From contig NW_003101681.1 of NCBI RefSeq assembly GCF_000003855.2, positions 6,898,604 through 6,962,603 on the forward strand: 64,000 nucleotides of DNA, written 5' to 3'. Both the position numbers and the translations under genes were made by a program. The first letter of the stretch is position 1. The number at the start of each line of letters is the position of its first letter. The notes under the pieces were generated by a model, which was not told the DNA's origin, did not search any database, and was given only the letters and a program-made list of their open reading frames with translations. Below, piece after piece: positions 1 to 10,244 of this stretch. This DNA is from Blastomyces gilchristii SLH14081. Taxonomy: Eukaryota > Ascomycota > Eurotiomycetes > Onygenales > Ajellomycetaceae.

Positions 1-1260
1 CATAAAACTCAGAAAGATCTGAATCTTGTGAATACTAGTTAACTCTGATTATAATAGAATAGTCTCAATCTGTGAAGATTTCATCTGAATATTATCTGTG
101 ATAATTATATATTCTAGAAAATTAATCTGATGAATACTGAAGTTATACTTTACAAGCTTAATATACAGTTCTGTCTTATCTAAGATCTTCAACACACTTC
201 ACACATGCTCAGTGTGTTCTTTCTTCTTTATAAAGTACATTATCACATCATTCAGATATATTATCATGAAGATATTCAGATATATGTGAAGTGTTTTATT
301 GATGAAAGACTGAAATACTGTAGAGACATTAGTCAGATTAAAAGATATTACTAGATATTCAAATAATCTCAGTGCAGTTCTAAAGACAGTCTTTCATTCA
401 TTCTCAGACTGTATTTACAGCTGTATATATATATTGATTACATTCAGTTGTGTGAATATAACAGCTTCTGTGAGACAGTTAATTACATTCTTAATCAGAG
501 ATAGGAAATAACAGCTGTTTATTATCTTGAAGTTCAGGTTGTAATAGTCTACATACAATCTGAGATCTTTATTCTTCTTCTTTACAAATATCACAGAGAC
601 TTTCACAGAGATCTGTAAAGATCAGATAAAGTTATTCTTCAGATTCTTCTTTACATAGGTCTGTAAGATCTCTGTCTCATAATGAGAGAGCTTATAGATT
701 GATTCTCAGAAGGATTTCTACTCTTCTATCAAATCTATTATCAGATTCTTCTTACAGTGAGAAGAAAGCTCAGTTGTCTTAGCTGAGCTGAATATCTCTG
801 TGAGATCTCAGTATTTCTCTGATATCTGAAGCTCAGTTTTCATGATTATAAGATTCTCAGACACTTACAAAGTCATCACATAGATAAGCTTATCTTCTCT
901 AATCAACTCAATAGTATCAACTGATTTTATCTTTATAAGTGAGTCTGTCAACACTGATCAGAAGTATAAACCTGACTCACAGACAGCTATATGTGAATTA
1001 TGTCTTTAAAGTTATGTAAGTCTTAAATACATGTTATCTGTGATGTCTGTAATAATCACAGTTTCTGCAAATCTTCTTCAGATTTCAGAGAGATCTTGTA
1101 ATTCAAAGATGACTCTTATAAGTCTCTCAGTTCTCAGATCTAAGTTCTCACATTCTACTTATTATAAGAGCAGATTCTCAGTCTTCATCTTTCAGCTCAT
1201 TTACTTCACAAGCTTTAGAGACATCACAGTCATCTGAGATTCTGAGTTCATCAATACTTC
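1..1260 (-). pseudogene. GyA copy 1 pol fragment (protease and RT)
   Basis: This is the protease and amino-terminal RT part of a Gypsy polyprotein. The clearest block is at 415-606, where the translation has FVKKKNKDLRLYVDYYNLN followed by LSLIKNVINCL and FTQLNVINIY. These match the Gypsy RT pattern of VKKKDGSLR.CVDYR.LN and the FTKLDL..AY block. The protease block lies about 1030-1240 on the opposite strand of an open frame that I regard as a shadow. Stops and substitutions (for example DYR to DYY) make it a pseudogene. The palm YxDD motif lies beyond the left edge. Confidence 0.8.
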
Positions 1261-1299
1261 TCATACTTGTGAGATAGCAGTATTACAGCACAGTCTCTC

Positions 1300-2519
1300 T
1301 TCATAAGCAAGTATTTTCATCAGAGAAGTAACAGATTCAGATATCAGCTTCAAGACTCTTAAGAAGACTGTTGCTGACTCTGTTCATAACTTCTCAATTT
1401 TCTATTTTGATTTATTCAGACAGTTTGTGTGAAGATATTCTGATTTAGAATAGATAAAGCAGAGTCTCTTTTTCTTAATCTCTCTATTATATACTCTGTT
1501 TATAAGAGCTTGTGAAGCTCTCTCTTTCTACTTAGCAGTCAGATATAAATCTCTCTGTGTCTTGTCATCTTTTTCTGATAAATCTGTTCTCTGTTATTCT
1601 GACTCTCACAGAGCTGATCAGTGATCTGCTCTCTGCAGATCTATGACTCTCACAGTGATTTATAAACAGTGAATAAGAGTCATCAGTTTCTTCAGAGTCA
1701 AGAGCTTAAAGTCTTGCTTAATGAGCTTATTCTGTATATCTTTATTCAGTCTCTTTATGAATATCATTATTCAGGTCTTGTTTCAGAGTTCTGTTTTCAC
1801 AGATCTCAATTCATATCATAATTTCATAAAGTATCACAAGTAGTCTTTATCAGATTTCTTATCTCTTTTTCTAATATTAATGATTGTGATTCAGATGTTC
1901 TCTGTCTGACTCATAGAGTCTCTCAACTTATTCTCTAGATAGATCTTAAGAACAGATCAGTGAAATCTCTTATAATTATTCTCTAAATAATTCAGTCAGT
2001 TCTTGACTTCAGTGTAATAGAGATCTGTTATTATATAGATGACAGCTTCTTCATCTTTTATATCTCACAGTCAGGCTTATGAGTCAATTTCAAATACAAA
2101 CTTGCAAAAGCTTTTATAGATTATGATTTAATAAGTGACCTTAAGTGATCATAGCTTAAGAAAGTTTCTTTTCAGTTTGTAGATGTCTCTGAAGATTATG
2201 TCTAGAGACTCAGTTTGAAAGTGTTTGCAGACAGTAAGCATTTCTTGTAGAAAAATAGCTTGATTCTGTGAGAGATGCTCAAGAATGTTCTTCACTGAGA
2301 TTGATTTGTTTATAAGTTCAGAGAATTTCTCTGTCACAGATACAGAGAATGATGTTCTGTAAGTAATTAATAAGTTCTCTGAAACTTCTTTTATAAAGAC
2401 TATTCATGATTCAGATAACTGCTTCTGAGTGTCTGTAGTAGAGTTTGCAGAGATTGAAGTATATAAGTTTCTAGTTCTTTCAGTTATAACAGGTGATTGC
2501 TGACTGACTGAGCTTGAAA
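1300..2519 (-). pseudogene. GyA copy 1 gag
   Basis: This is the nucleocapsid/capsid precursor of the GyA element. A CCHC knuckle lies at 1420-1461; it reads CFIYSKSEYLHTNC, so the second Cys and the His have both become Tyr (C to T/G to A changes). The amino-terminal block (2149-2337) reads ISVKNILEHLSQNQAIFLQEML and matches the block at 46926-47171 in the inner GyA copy. Frame is kept from 2337 to the RT block at 606, but several stops intervene. The protein is not expected to be made. Confidence 0.7.
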
Positions 2520-2777
2520 TGTAAGAATAAGTGCTCACAGACAATTATTCAGATAGTTGCAGCTTGATATGATATGTACTGTTAACTACTAGAAGTATTC
2601 ACAATAGAAAGATAAAATGTAGAGATTAAATGTATAATAGCATTCAAGCTGAGTTGTGAATAGTATTCATGAACTTCAGTCTATATAGTTGTGAGTAACC
2701 AAGGGCCGCTAGCCCTATTGATTACGCGAGAGATAGGAATAGAGGTAAAGAATTCGCGAGGAGCGGAATTTCTTACA
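2520..2777 (-). repeat. GyA LTR, 258 bp (5' LTR of copy 1)
   Basis: The 258-bp LTR is bounded by TGTAAG/CTTACA short inverted ends and is the same length as the LTRs at 40307-40564 and 47297-47554. The half next to the element body (about 2520-2650) has lost its CpG sites. The flank-facing half keeps GGGCCGCTAGCCC, TACGCGAGAG and CGCGAGGAGCGG. Confidence 0.93.
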
Positions 2778-3000
2778 AAAATATTCATTCTTTAAGTAGA
2801 AGTATGTATTTTGAATAATCAAGTGATTAATTGAATCAGGCCCTGCAGCAGTTTTAACTGAACTTGAGAAGATAGCTGACTTTAATTTATCTTGTGTAAG
2901 ATCAGATCATTCTCAGTCATTTTCATTAATATAGTTAAGAAGTAATATATTCTATTTCTCGGAATCTGAATCTGATGAGTTTTGAAAGAGACTTCTTATA
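2778..3000 (-). mobile_element. LINE-0 fragment A (ORF2 between EN and RT)
   Basis: This 223-bp piece of the Tad1-like LINE ORF2 corresponds to 6351-6573 of LINE-1 and continues at 18834-19688 after the LINE-1 insertion. It covers the spacer before the RT palm. It is cut on the left by GyA copy 1 and on the right by LINE-1. Its last 12 bases, AGACTTCTTATA (2989-3000), are one copy of the LINE-1 target duplication; the second copy is 18834-18845. Confidence 0.85.
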
Positions 3001-3388
3001 TTATTATTATTATTATTCTTCAATTATAGATGTATGCAGTCAGAGACTATGACATCTACCTGAGAACTTTAGTTCTCAGGGTTTTTTCTATGTCTGTAAA
3101 GTTAACTATTATACATTCATCAATTTCAGATATGCAAAATCAGAAAATTCCAGCTCAGAATACAAAAACTGTTTACAAATTGCAGTGTTTTAACATCTTT
3201 TGATACTTTGAAACCATTTGACAATATCATGACAAAAGAAAAGAGAAAAAGAACACAGTCTCAAAGATAGACACATTAAATAGATAGATAGAAAGAAATT
3301 GAAAGAAAAAGATAAAGAAAAAGATAAAGTAAAGAGAGACTATAACAAAACAAATTATTAAAAGAGAGTGTATAGCTGTTTTAACAGA
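3001..3388 (-). other. LINE-1 3' UTR with hairpin and trinucleotide tail
   Basis: This is non-coding LINE sequence. The element ends in tandem ATT/AAT (3001-3018) rather than poly-A. A perfect inverted repeat, CCTGAGAACT-TT-AGTTCTCAGG, lies at 3059-3080, about 40 nt inside the tail. The same hairpin is intact in LINE-3 (58972-58993) and decayed in LINE-2 (14484-14506). A role as an RT recognition element is inferred, not shown. Confidence 0.8.
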
Positions 3389-4609
3389 CTATATCTGATT
3401 AATTTCCTCCTCTTCATATTCAGATAATTCTGAATTTAGTCATTTTCTTGTAGCTGCTTGAGTTTCTGATAGAAAGTCTATTAAGTATTTAATTCCTGTC
3501 TCAGTTGAGAATAAGAATCTCATATTTAATTGATTTAGATCATACTTCTCTTTCAATCTGGCTCTGAGACTATTGTATAATGCACAATGCATTACAATAT
3601 GCTCAGGATTTTCATTCACATTGCAGAATGAGCACTCTGTTGAATCAAATCTATCATCAAATCTTTGTATATAAGATTTGAAATAATCATGTCCTAGTTT
3701 CAGCTGTATTATAGATGAGAATATTTTCTTTTTACATATAATTGAACAAGATTTCCACTTGGGTTTTGTTTCAAATCTTGAATAATGTATACTCTTCTTT
3801 TGTTTCTGCCAGCTTTCATTCCACTTGTCTAAACAAGATTCTTTTATTTTTCTCTTTATGAAAGATCAGGACACTGTTTTTTGAATAGATCTGCTTAATT
3901 CTGAACTCTTTTTTGCAGCTGAACCAGCCAATTCATTGCCATGAATATTCATATGAGCAGGAACTCAATGCAGATGAATTATCAGCTTTGATGTTCTTCT
4001 CTTTTGAATTTTCAAAACAGAGTTTAAGATCAGTTCAAGATTCATTTGATCATTATGAATCTGACTATTTCTAAGTCTTTTTAAAGCAGCTTGACTATCA
4101 GAGAATATTCATATCTCTTTCAAATAATTTCCTCTTTTATGAGATTTTATTTCAATGAGTTTGAAAGCTTTCACTATTACAAATAGTTCAGCATCAAAGA
4201 CTTCACATTCAGAGCCTAGATTTCAGAAATCTGAGATAAAATTAATATTATCTTCAGTATAAGCAATGCCTGCGCCTAATCTATTCAAGTTCTCATTTTT
4301 TGAGTCATCTGAATAAACCAGAATAGAGTCTTTTATATTGATTGTAGAAATTCTCTTCAAGTACTGTTCATATTCTTCCTCTTTTGATAGTTCACTTATT
4401 TGTAAGTCTATAAGAGATTCAAGCTTCTCTCTTCAGAGAGATAACTTTTCATGATCAACTTTTTCAACATTTAAAGAAGAAAATTGATTTTTAATCAGAG
4501 AGCATAGTCTGTACAGTTGAGAAGACATTTTCTTTGAAGAATTATTTTCATTTCAATCAAGAAATCTATTCCAATCTAGTTCATTTCCAGAGTTAATTGA
4601 TGGAAATGA

Positions 4610-5133
4610 AGAAGAGACTAGACTGACCGTGTGACCGTGTCTGGGACCAGGACCAGAATTTTTGATAGTTCCATTGCCAATTCGACAGATCCCATTACAC
4701 GGTTCTAACATTAGATAGTAGTCCCATACTGTCCCAGTGGAACTTACTGTCTACTCTTGTCACATTTTCCAAATGGGATCATGATTTCCACTTCTCAATT
4801 TAAATTATTTTTATTGCTTTAAATGACTTTAAATCTCATTTGAGCGTTACCAAAAAGCGTTACTTTTTAAAAAATTAAAAAAAGTCTAAAAAAAACCTTA
4901 AAATGTCTAAAAATAGTCACTTTATGCCAAGAATGGGACTAAATGGGATCAAATGAGACCACTTTCTCATTTTTTTCAAGTCATGGTTTCATTTTGAGAT
5001 CTGATATATAGTCACTTTACATGTTTATTTAATGATTAGTCCCAGCGGGATTCACGCCAAGAAATGTATGGGACCAGACCAAATGGGATCAAACATGAAA
5101 TTCATGGTCTCAGTGACCAGTCTAGAAGAGACT
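4610..5133. repeat. 10-bp target duplication flanking the MITE
   Basis: AGAAGAGACT occurs at 4610-4619 and again at 5124-5133, directly flanking the 504-bp insertion. Intact LINE copies (for example LINE-3 near 57430-57440) have this decamer once. A duplication of 9-11 bp is typical of Mutator-like elements. Confidence 0.82.
4620..5123. mobile_element. 504-bp non-autonomous DNA transposon (MITE-like)
   Basis: This is a sharply bounded insertion in LINE-1 ORF2. Its ends are short imperfect inverted repeats (AGACTG...CAGTCT, extendable as AGACTGACC versus AGACTGGTC), with 10-bp direct duplications outside. The left end contains a tandem GACCGTGT. There is no ORF of note; the interior is A/T-rich and repeats an AAATGGGATC-type motif. 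Unlike the surrounding LINE it keeps CpG (GACCGTG, TTCGACAG, GAGCGTT, AGCGGGATTCACGCC). The 10-bp duplication suggests a Mutator-like transposase acted in trans, but no transposase is present here. A related terminus occurs at 59433-59457. Confidence 0.75.
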
Positions 5134-7249
5134 CTTTCTCTGATTATATAATTTGAGCTCATCTTTACAACTCTCAGAGCATAGTTCATACAGGCCTTTT
5201 CAAATCTAATAGCAGGAGGAGGAATTGAAGCTTCAATTTTCATTGCTTTAATAGAAGATGATTTGAATGCTTTCAGAATTCTTCTCAAGGCTCTGTTTTG
5301 CAGACTTTGAAAGAGTTCAGTGAAATTCCCTTGATTATTTCACCAAACTTGAACTTCATAATCAGCTACTGATGTAATACAGGCTATATATAACTGTCTC
5401 ATAGCCTGGAAGGATAGACCCCTCTCTGTATTTGATAGTCTGATTATGTTGTTCAATAGTCTTTCTGCCTTGACAGTTCTTTGTTGAATGTGATATTTAA
5501 AACTTAACTTGAAGTTTAACCATACTTCTAATCATTTGACATTTACACTGGGTTTAATCTCTCTATTTAAAAGAGTTAGAGATAGTTCTTTCTCATTGAA
5601 TCTAGAAAAGAAATGAATTAACTCAGTTTTATTTATATCAAATTGAATTTGATTGATATCTGCTCTAACAAAGATTTCCTTTGCAGCTTCTTCAATTACT
5701 TTCAAATTCTCTTTGATAGTTTTTGAGCTGTAGACTAGACCAATATCATCCACATAACTCAGAGATCACACTATTCTCATATTTCTATTTTTAAATAGAT
5801 ATGCAGTGTATATTGCAAATAAAATGAGTGAGATTGAAGATTTCTGTGATACTTCTATTTTTATCTCAGTCTTGTCTTGTTTCATTTCATCAAAGAAGAG
5901 TTGTATAATTTCTTTAGATATAAAACAGTTAACTCATTTTATTAGAGAAAGTGGCAGTTTTAATATCTTCAATGTCTGAATTAACTTTGACTTTAAAACA
6001 TGATTAAATGCTTCTTTTATATCAATAAAAACTGCAGTTGAGATCAGACTCTCATACTTTGCTATTTAAATATCATGAACAACTGAGAGAACAGTGTCAA
6101 TTGCAGAACACTGTTTTCTATCTTTCATTTATTCACTGAATAAAAGAGAATCATCTATAGAGCTTATAAAAGATAGTTAAGTAGCTATTATCTTTTCTAA
6201 AACCTTTTCTAAACAGTTCAATAGAGATATTACTCTATATGACTTAGAAATTGAAGTTTTTCTATTAGATTTTGTAAGAATCACTTCAGTGGCTTCTCTT
6301 CAGCATTCAGAATAATATTCATTTTTCAAGAGATTGAAAAAGAGCTCAAAATATTCATTCTTTAAGTAGAAATATGTATTTTGAATAATCAAGTGATTAA
6401 TTGAATCAGGACCTGTAGCAGTTTTAACAGAACTTGAGAAGATAGCTGACTCTAATTCATCTTGTGTAAGATCAGATCATTCTCAGTCATTTTTCTCAAT
6501 ATAGTTGAGAAGTGATATATTCTCTTTCTCTGAATCTGAATCTGAATCTGATGAGTTCTGAAACAGAATTCTCATAAAAGCTTGACATTTTTTCTCAAAA
6601 GAGTTTGCTGTATATGATTCATTCTCAAACTCATATTCTAAGGCTGGAAGTTTTGCTACACTTCTTATTTTAGTATAGTTAAAAGCTTTAAAAACTTCCT
6701 TCTCTTGTGCTTCTTCAAGAAATTTATTCCAGCAGTCTGTTTTAGCTCTTTTGATATCTGAAAAATATTCATTTCTGACAGCTTTGAACTCTTCATCAGA
6801 TATTACATCATTCTTCCAATCTCTTCTAGCAGTAGCTAATTCTTTCCTTTTAGATGAGATATTCTCATTTCACCAACATGATTAGTCAACCGCTCCACCA
6901 CGAACTCGCTCGATTTTTCGAATAAGAACCCGCCGATAGATCCATCGAAAAGCCCTCGATCATACGAGCATTCTGACCCCATCGCCAACCGCATACCCTG
7001 TGTGGTGGTGGAGTTATCCAGCCAAACGTGAACCGGACATTGTTCGAAGCTCCTGTGTGGGATTATCCCCCGTTCTCCCCTACCACACCACAACCCCGGG
7101 CCAGAGTGCCATACAAATTGTAAGGTGAAGTGACCTAGCCATATGCACCAATCTTCTCGATTTTGGAAGATCCCCGACCTGTAGTTGTGGAGATATCTGA
7201 GAAGCGACCTCCAAGAAAACCCTGTCCATCTTTGATGTTTCAAAACACC

Positions 7250-7510
7250 AACGCCAAGTCTCACCCTCGTACCGCCCTTCCCAAATCTGGCCCATCCCCG
7301 GCAGAAAAATACAAAAAGATACCTCAGTGATAATATCAAGCACATAATCAACAGACTCTTCTGAAGTGCAACCTCCACAGTCCATCGCCAGTGTATCTAG
7401 ACTTCAACACCAAGTCTCACCCTTGTACTACCCCTCTCAATCTGGCCCATTCTCAGCAGAATGATACAAAAAGATACCTCAGCAACAGCATTCAATACAT
7501 AATCAGTGAA
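7250..7510 (+). repeat. Tandem ~155-bp monomers in LINE-2 5' UTR
   Basis: Two diverged direct repeats start near 7250 and 7405. Each runs CCAAGTCTCACCC, a Cys-rich-looking C tract, TCTGGCCCAT, a CAGAA block and ACAAAAAGATACCTCAG. The same pair occurs in LINE-1 (about 18243 and 18399 on the opposite strand, 156 bp apart) and LINE-3 (about 51750 and 51905, 155 bp apart). Confidence 0.8.
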
Positions 7511-8430
7511 CAATGAGTCAACAGCACATCAACAACTATAAAATCAGTATACTTCAAGATCTGACTGAGCCTTTGATCCCTGCATAGTGAGATATATTAA
7601 GTCTAGTTTTAATATCTCAATATTCAATAGATTCTGCAAGGGATTGAGAACAGCAACACTAGATTTCTATTGAATTTGAGAATTAACTCTATATTAATAT
7701 AATCATTGACAAAGTCTTCTATTTTGAGATATAAATAACCAGTTTCTCTACATCTTGCTGACAATATTTACATTATCATATAGAAACAGACTTATATTCT
7801 CTATAATATCAAGACTCTGAAGAGAGAAAGTCTTGATAGAGAGTATATAGTAGTGCATATCTTAGCAGTTTCTATCTCATTCTTCTGCAGCAGTTAATGC
7901 AAAAAAAAAAAGATCTTAGAAATAGTTTTTTACTTCTCTTAAAAAAGTAAGATGTTTTTCTCTGAATTTTATACAATATTCTTACAAAGAATTAAAAACA
8001 GAGTTATTTTCTATCATAATTTCATATTCTTTTAAGTAAGAATTACTTTTTCAGTGACTGAAGAGCTTTCATTAATACTTAATTCTCTTTTACACTCTTT
8101 ATTGACTGATTTGAGTTGCACACTTATTGTGTGAGAAGAATTGAATAATTTTGAATAAAATTGAATAGTTTTAATTAATTTCTCTGCAAAAAATTGACTT
8201 ATTTTTTGTCAGTTTTTCTCTCAAAAACTATCATATTATCTGATTTATTATCAATTGATATCATACTTTTCCTCACTGTATTTCAAGAAAGAGTTTGTAA
8301 AGATTTTGTTGATTTATCTTAAAAATCACTTTTAGTTTATTAGATTCTCTTCAAAAATCTAACCTAGTTACTGAACTAGTGTGAAAAAAAATCAGGTATT
8401 TTATACACAAAAGTCTTTCATTCTTCTTTT

Positions 8431-8612
8431 GAAACAGTCTGATCAACTTTTCAATTGAAAATAGACTAATAAATCTCTCAACTGAAACAGTCTGATCAAC
8501 TTTTCATTTGAAAATAGATTAATAAACCTCTCAATTGAAACAGCCTGACCAACTTTTCATTTGAAAATATACTGATAAATCTCTCAATTGAAACAGTCTG
8601 ATCAACTTTTCA
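8431..8612 (+). repeat. 53-bp tandem repeats directly upstream of ORF1
   Basis: Units begin with GAAACAGTCTGATCAAC at 8431, 8484, 8537 and 8590, giving about 3.4 copies ending 14 nt before the ORF1 ATG at 8626. LINE-3 has three units (52909, 52962, 53016) and LINE-1 about two (17203-17290), so the copy number varies between elements. Confidence 0.88.
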
Positions 8613-8625
8613 TTCAGTGAGTAAA

Positions 8626-10215
8626 ATGAGTTCAAGAGTACACTCAGTTGATGTGAAAAAAGATGTTTTCCCAGATGTCATTCCTGAGATTGAAATTCTA
8701 AAGAGAAGAAAGAAGGAAGAAATAGAGAAACAACAAGTTCTCAAAATACAGAAACTGGAAAAAGCAAGCAAAATTCTTGGAAAACAGTGTCTGAGTGAGA
8801 AGAATGAAGAAGTTCTGTTAATTCTTCATGCTCAGGCTAGACAACTACAAGAAGTGATCAAGTTCAAACTTGGAATTTCAAACACAATTCAAAAAACATT
8901 GAAATCTTCCAGTACAGTCACTGACTCTTTTTTATCTTCTACTTCTTCATCTTCTTCTTCAAATCAGAAGAAAACATATGCTCAAGTAGCAGAATCTGCT
9001 GTCTTCAAACCTGCTAGTTCAAAATCTGCTCAAAATTCTGAGAAAACTGAGAAGAATATTTCTCAGATCTCTGTTCATAGAAAGAAAAAAAAAGAAATGC
9101 AAAAAGAGAAGAACTTTCAAATCTTCAGAAATAGAAGACTTATTCTCAAAGTCTCAAATCAGAAGAGCTTACAAAAAAACAAGCTAAACTCAAATCTCAT
9201 TTTCAGAATTAGAAATGAAATTAACCAGCAGTTCTTTTCTCAGTTAATGACTGATATTGAAGTTCAAAAATCAGTCATAGCTTCAATTGAGCCATCTTTC
9301 TTTGAAAACTCTATTATTTTGACTACAATGCCTGAATTCAGTGCAGAATTCCTCATTCAGAATGAGAATCTCTGAAAATCAGCAATAGAATCTCTACTGA
9401 ATACAACAATTCTATCTGAAAGAGATGAAAAGTGAGATAAATTCATTCTTCATAATATTCCAGTTGAAATTTTTGACTGTGAGAAAGAAATACTGCTTCT
9501 CAAAAATGAATTAGAAGAATACAATTCTATTCAACTGAGAAAAGAGTCTGTATAACTTAATTCAATTGAGTTCAGACAGAGCAGAAGAAATGCCTCTGTT
9601 CTAGTATATACAAAGATACTTGAACAATCAAGAATGTCTGAAGTAAGAGTAGCAGGTTTGAAAATGAGAGTTCATGAATACAAAGATTCAAGAATGAATC
9701 TCAAAGCTCAAATACAGTGTTCAAACTGTCAAAGATATGAACACTTTGCAATGTCTTGTTTCAGAGACTCAAAATGTGCATTCTGTGCTAGAGATTACAA
9801 AACTAGTGAGCATAAATGTGAAACATGCTCAAAAAGAGATGAAATATGTCAATATACTCTGCTTAAGTGCTTCAATTGCAAAGAAAAACATGCATCTAGC
9901 TCAAAAGAATGTGTATTTGCTCCAAGAACTCAGAAGAACTGGAGAAAAGATGAAGCTCAAAGTGAATCTAAAACTGAAGAGAAAAGTCAAGCTAGTAAAT
10001 TCACAACTGCAAGCTCAAAAAGAAGAAACTCTCAACTATCTAGGTCTTCAAACTTCAATTCTCCAGCTAAATATAAACAGAATTTGAATCCTCAAACATC
10101 TGTTAAGATTAGAGAATTGAGAAATGACTCTGATAATAAACTAGATAGAATGCAAGCAGTTGAGATTCCTGCTTTTCAAAATAGTTATAATCTACTATCT
10201 GGTGATAGTGATTAG
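8626..10215 (+). pseudogene. LINE-2 ORF1, Gag-like zinc-knuckle protein
   Basis: This is the nucleic-acid-binding protein of the LINE RNP. I chose the ATG at 8626 (MSSRVHSV) because LINE-3 starts at the equivalent ATG. The 530-codon frame has a charged helical N-terminus (about residues 20-90), a poly-Ser stretch (STSSSSSSNQ), and a C-terminal array of three Cys-His motifs: CSNCQRYEHFAMSC (CX2CX4HX4C), CAFCARDYKTSEHKC (CX2CX8HXC) and CFNCKEKHASSSKEC. It is interrupted by three stops: TGA at about 9373, TGA at about 9433 and TAA at about 9553. Both TGAs sit where Trp is expected. All Cys-His ligands are intact. ORF2 starts 29 nt after the TAG. Confidence 0.88.
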
Positions 10216-10244
10216 ATTCTACTATATCTTCACTCTCTTTTAGT

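Larger units (their letters stand above)
1..2777 (-). mobile_element. Ty3/Gypsy chromovirus GyA copy 1, truncated by the window edge
   Basis: This is the 5' half of a Gypsy element read leftwards: 5' LTR (2520-2777), gag, protease, then reverse transcriptase running off the window. It is homologous along its length to the GyA copies at 37953-40306 and 40307-47554. Gag and RT segments lie in one minus-strand frame, as expected of a single gag-pol ORF, but are broken by many stops. It abuts LINE-0 sequence at 2778, so it probably inserted into that LINE. The other end is outside the window, so no target duplication can be tested. Confidence 0.9.
3389..6876 (-). pseudogene. LINE-1 ORF2, RT-RNase H-zinc finger part
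   Basis: This is the C-terminal two thirds of the LINE polyprotein. On the minus strand it shows the RT block A (FIDIKEAFNH near 6000-6040), the palm YVDDIGLV (near 5730-5760), RNase H motifs between about 3920 and 4330 (HWVPAH and GNELA), and a terminal Cys-His finger with CSFC...H...C at about 3570-3640. It ends at TAG (3389-3391). The gene is dead: it carries multiple stops, a 504-bp insertion at 4620-5123 downstream of the palm, and LINE-2 inserted upstream. The EN domain continues at 14577-15565. Confidence 0.88.
6877..8625 (+). promoter_or_regulatory. LINE-2 5' UTR with two kinds of tandem repeat
   Basis: This untranslated leader of about 1.75 kb has three parts. The first about 500 bp are GC- and CpG-rich (CCACGAACTCGCTCG, CCGCCGATAG, CCCTCGATCATACGAG). 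Within 7250-7510 two monomers, each containing CCAAGTCTCACCC and TCTGGCCCAT, are spaced about 155 bp apart. The middle (7550-8400) is AT-rich. Immediately before ORF1, 53-bp units with GAAACAGTCTGATCAAC start at 8431, 8484, 8537 and 8590. Promoter activity is inferred by analogy with monomer-driven LINE promoters; no core promoter was identified. Confidence 0.72.

Noticed and set aside
6836..7378. 180-codon minus-strand open frame
   Set aside because: It spans the LINE-1/LINE-2 junction at 6876/6877 and lies in LINE 5' UTR; it is open because the CpG-rich DNA has few stops. The same applies to 7080-7385, 18343-18809 and 51351-51707.
8404..8612. CRISPR-like direct repeats
   Set aside because: The 53-bp units are head-to-tail without spacers and lie in a LINE leader of a eukaryotic genome.
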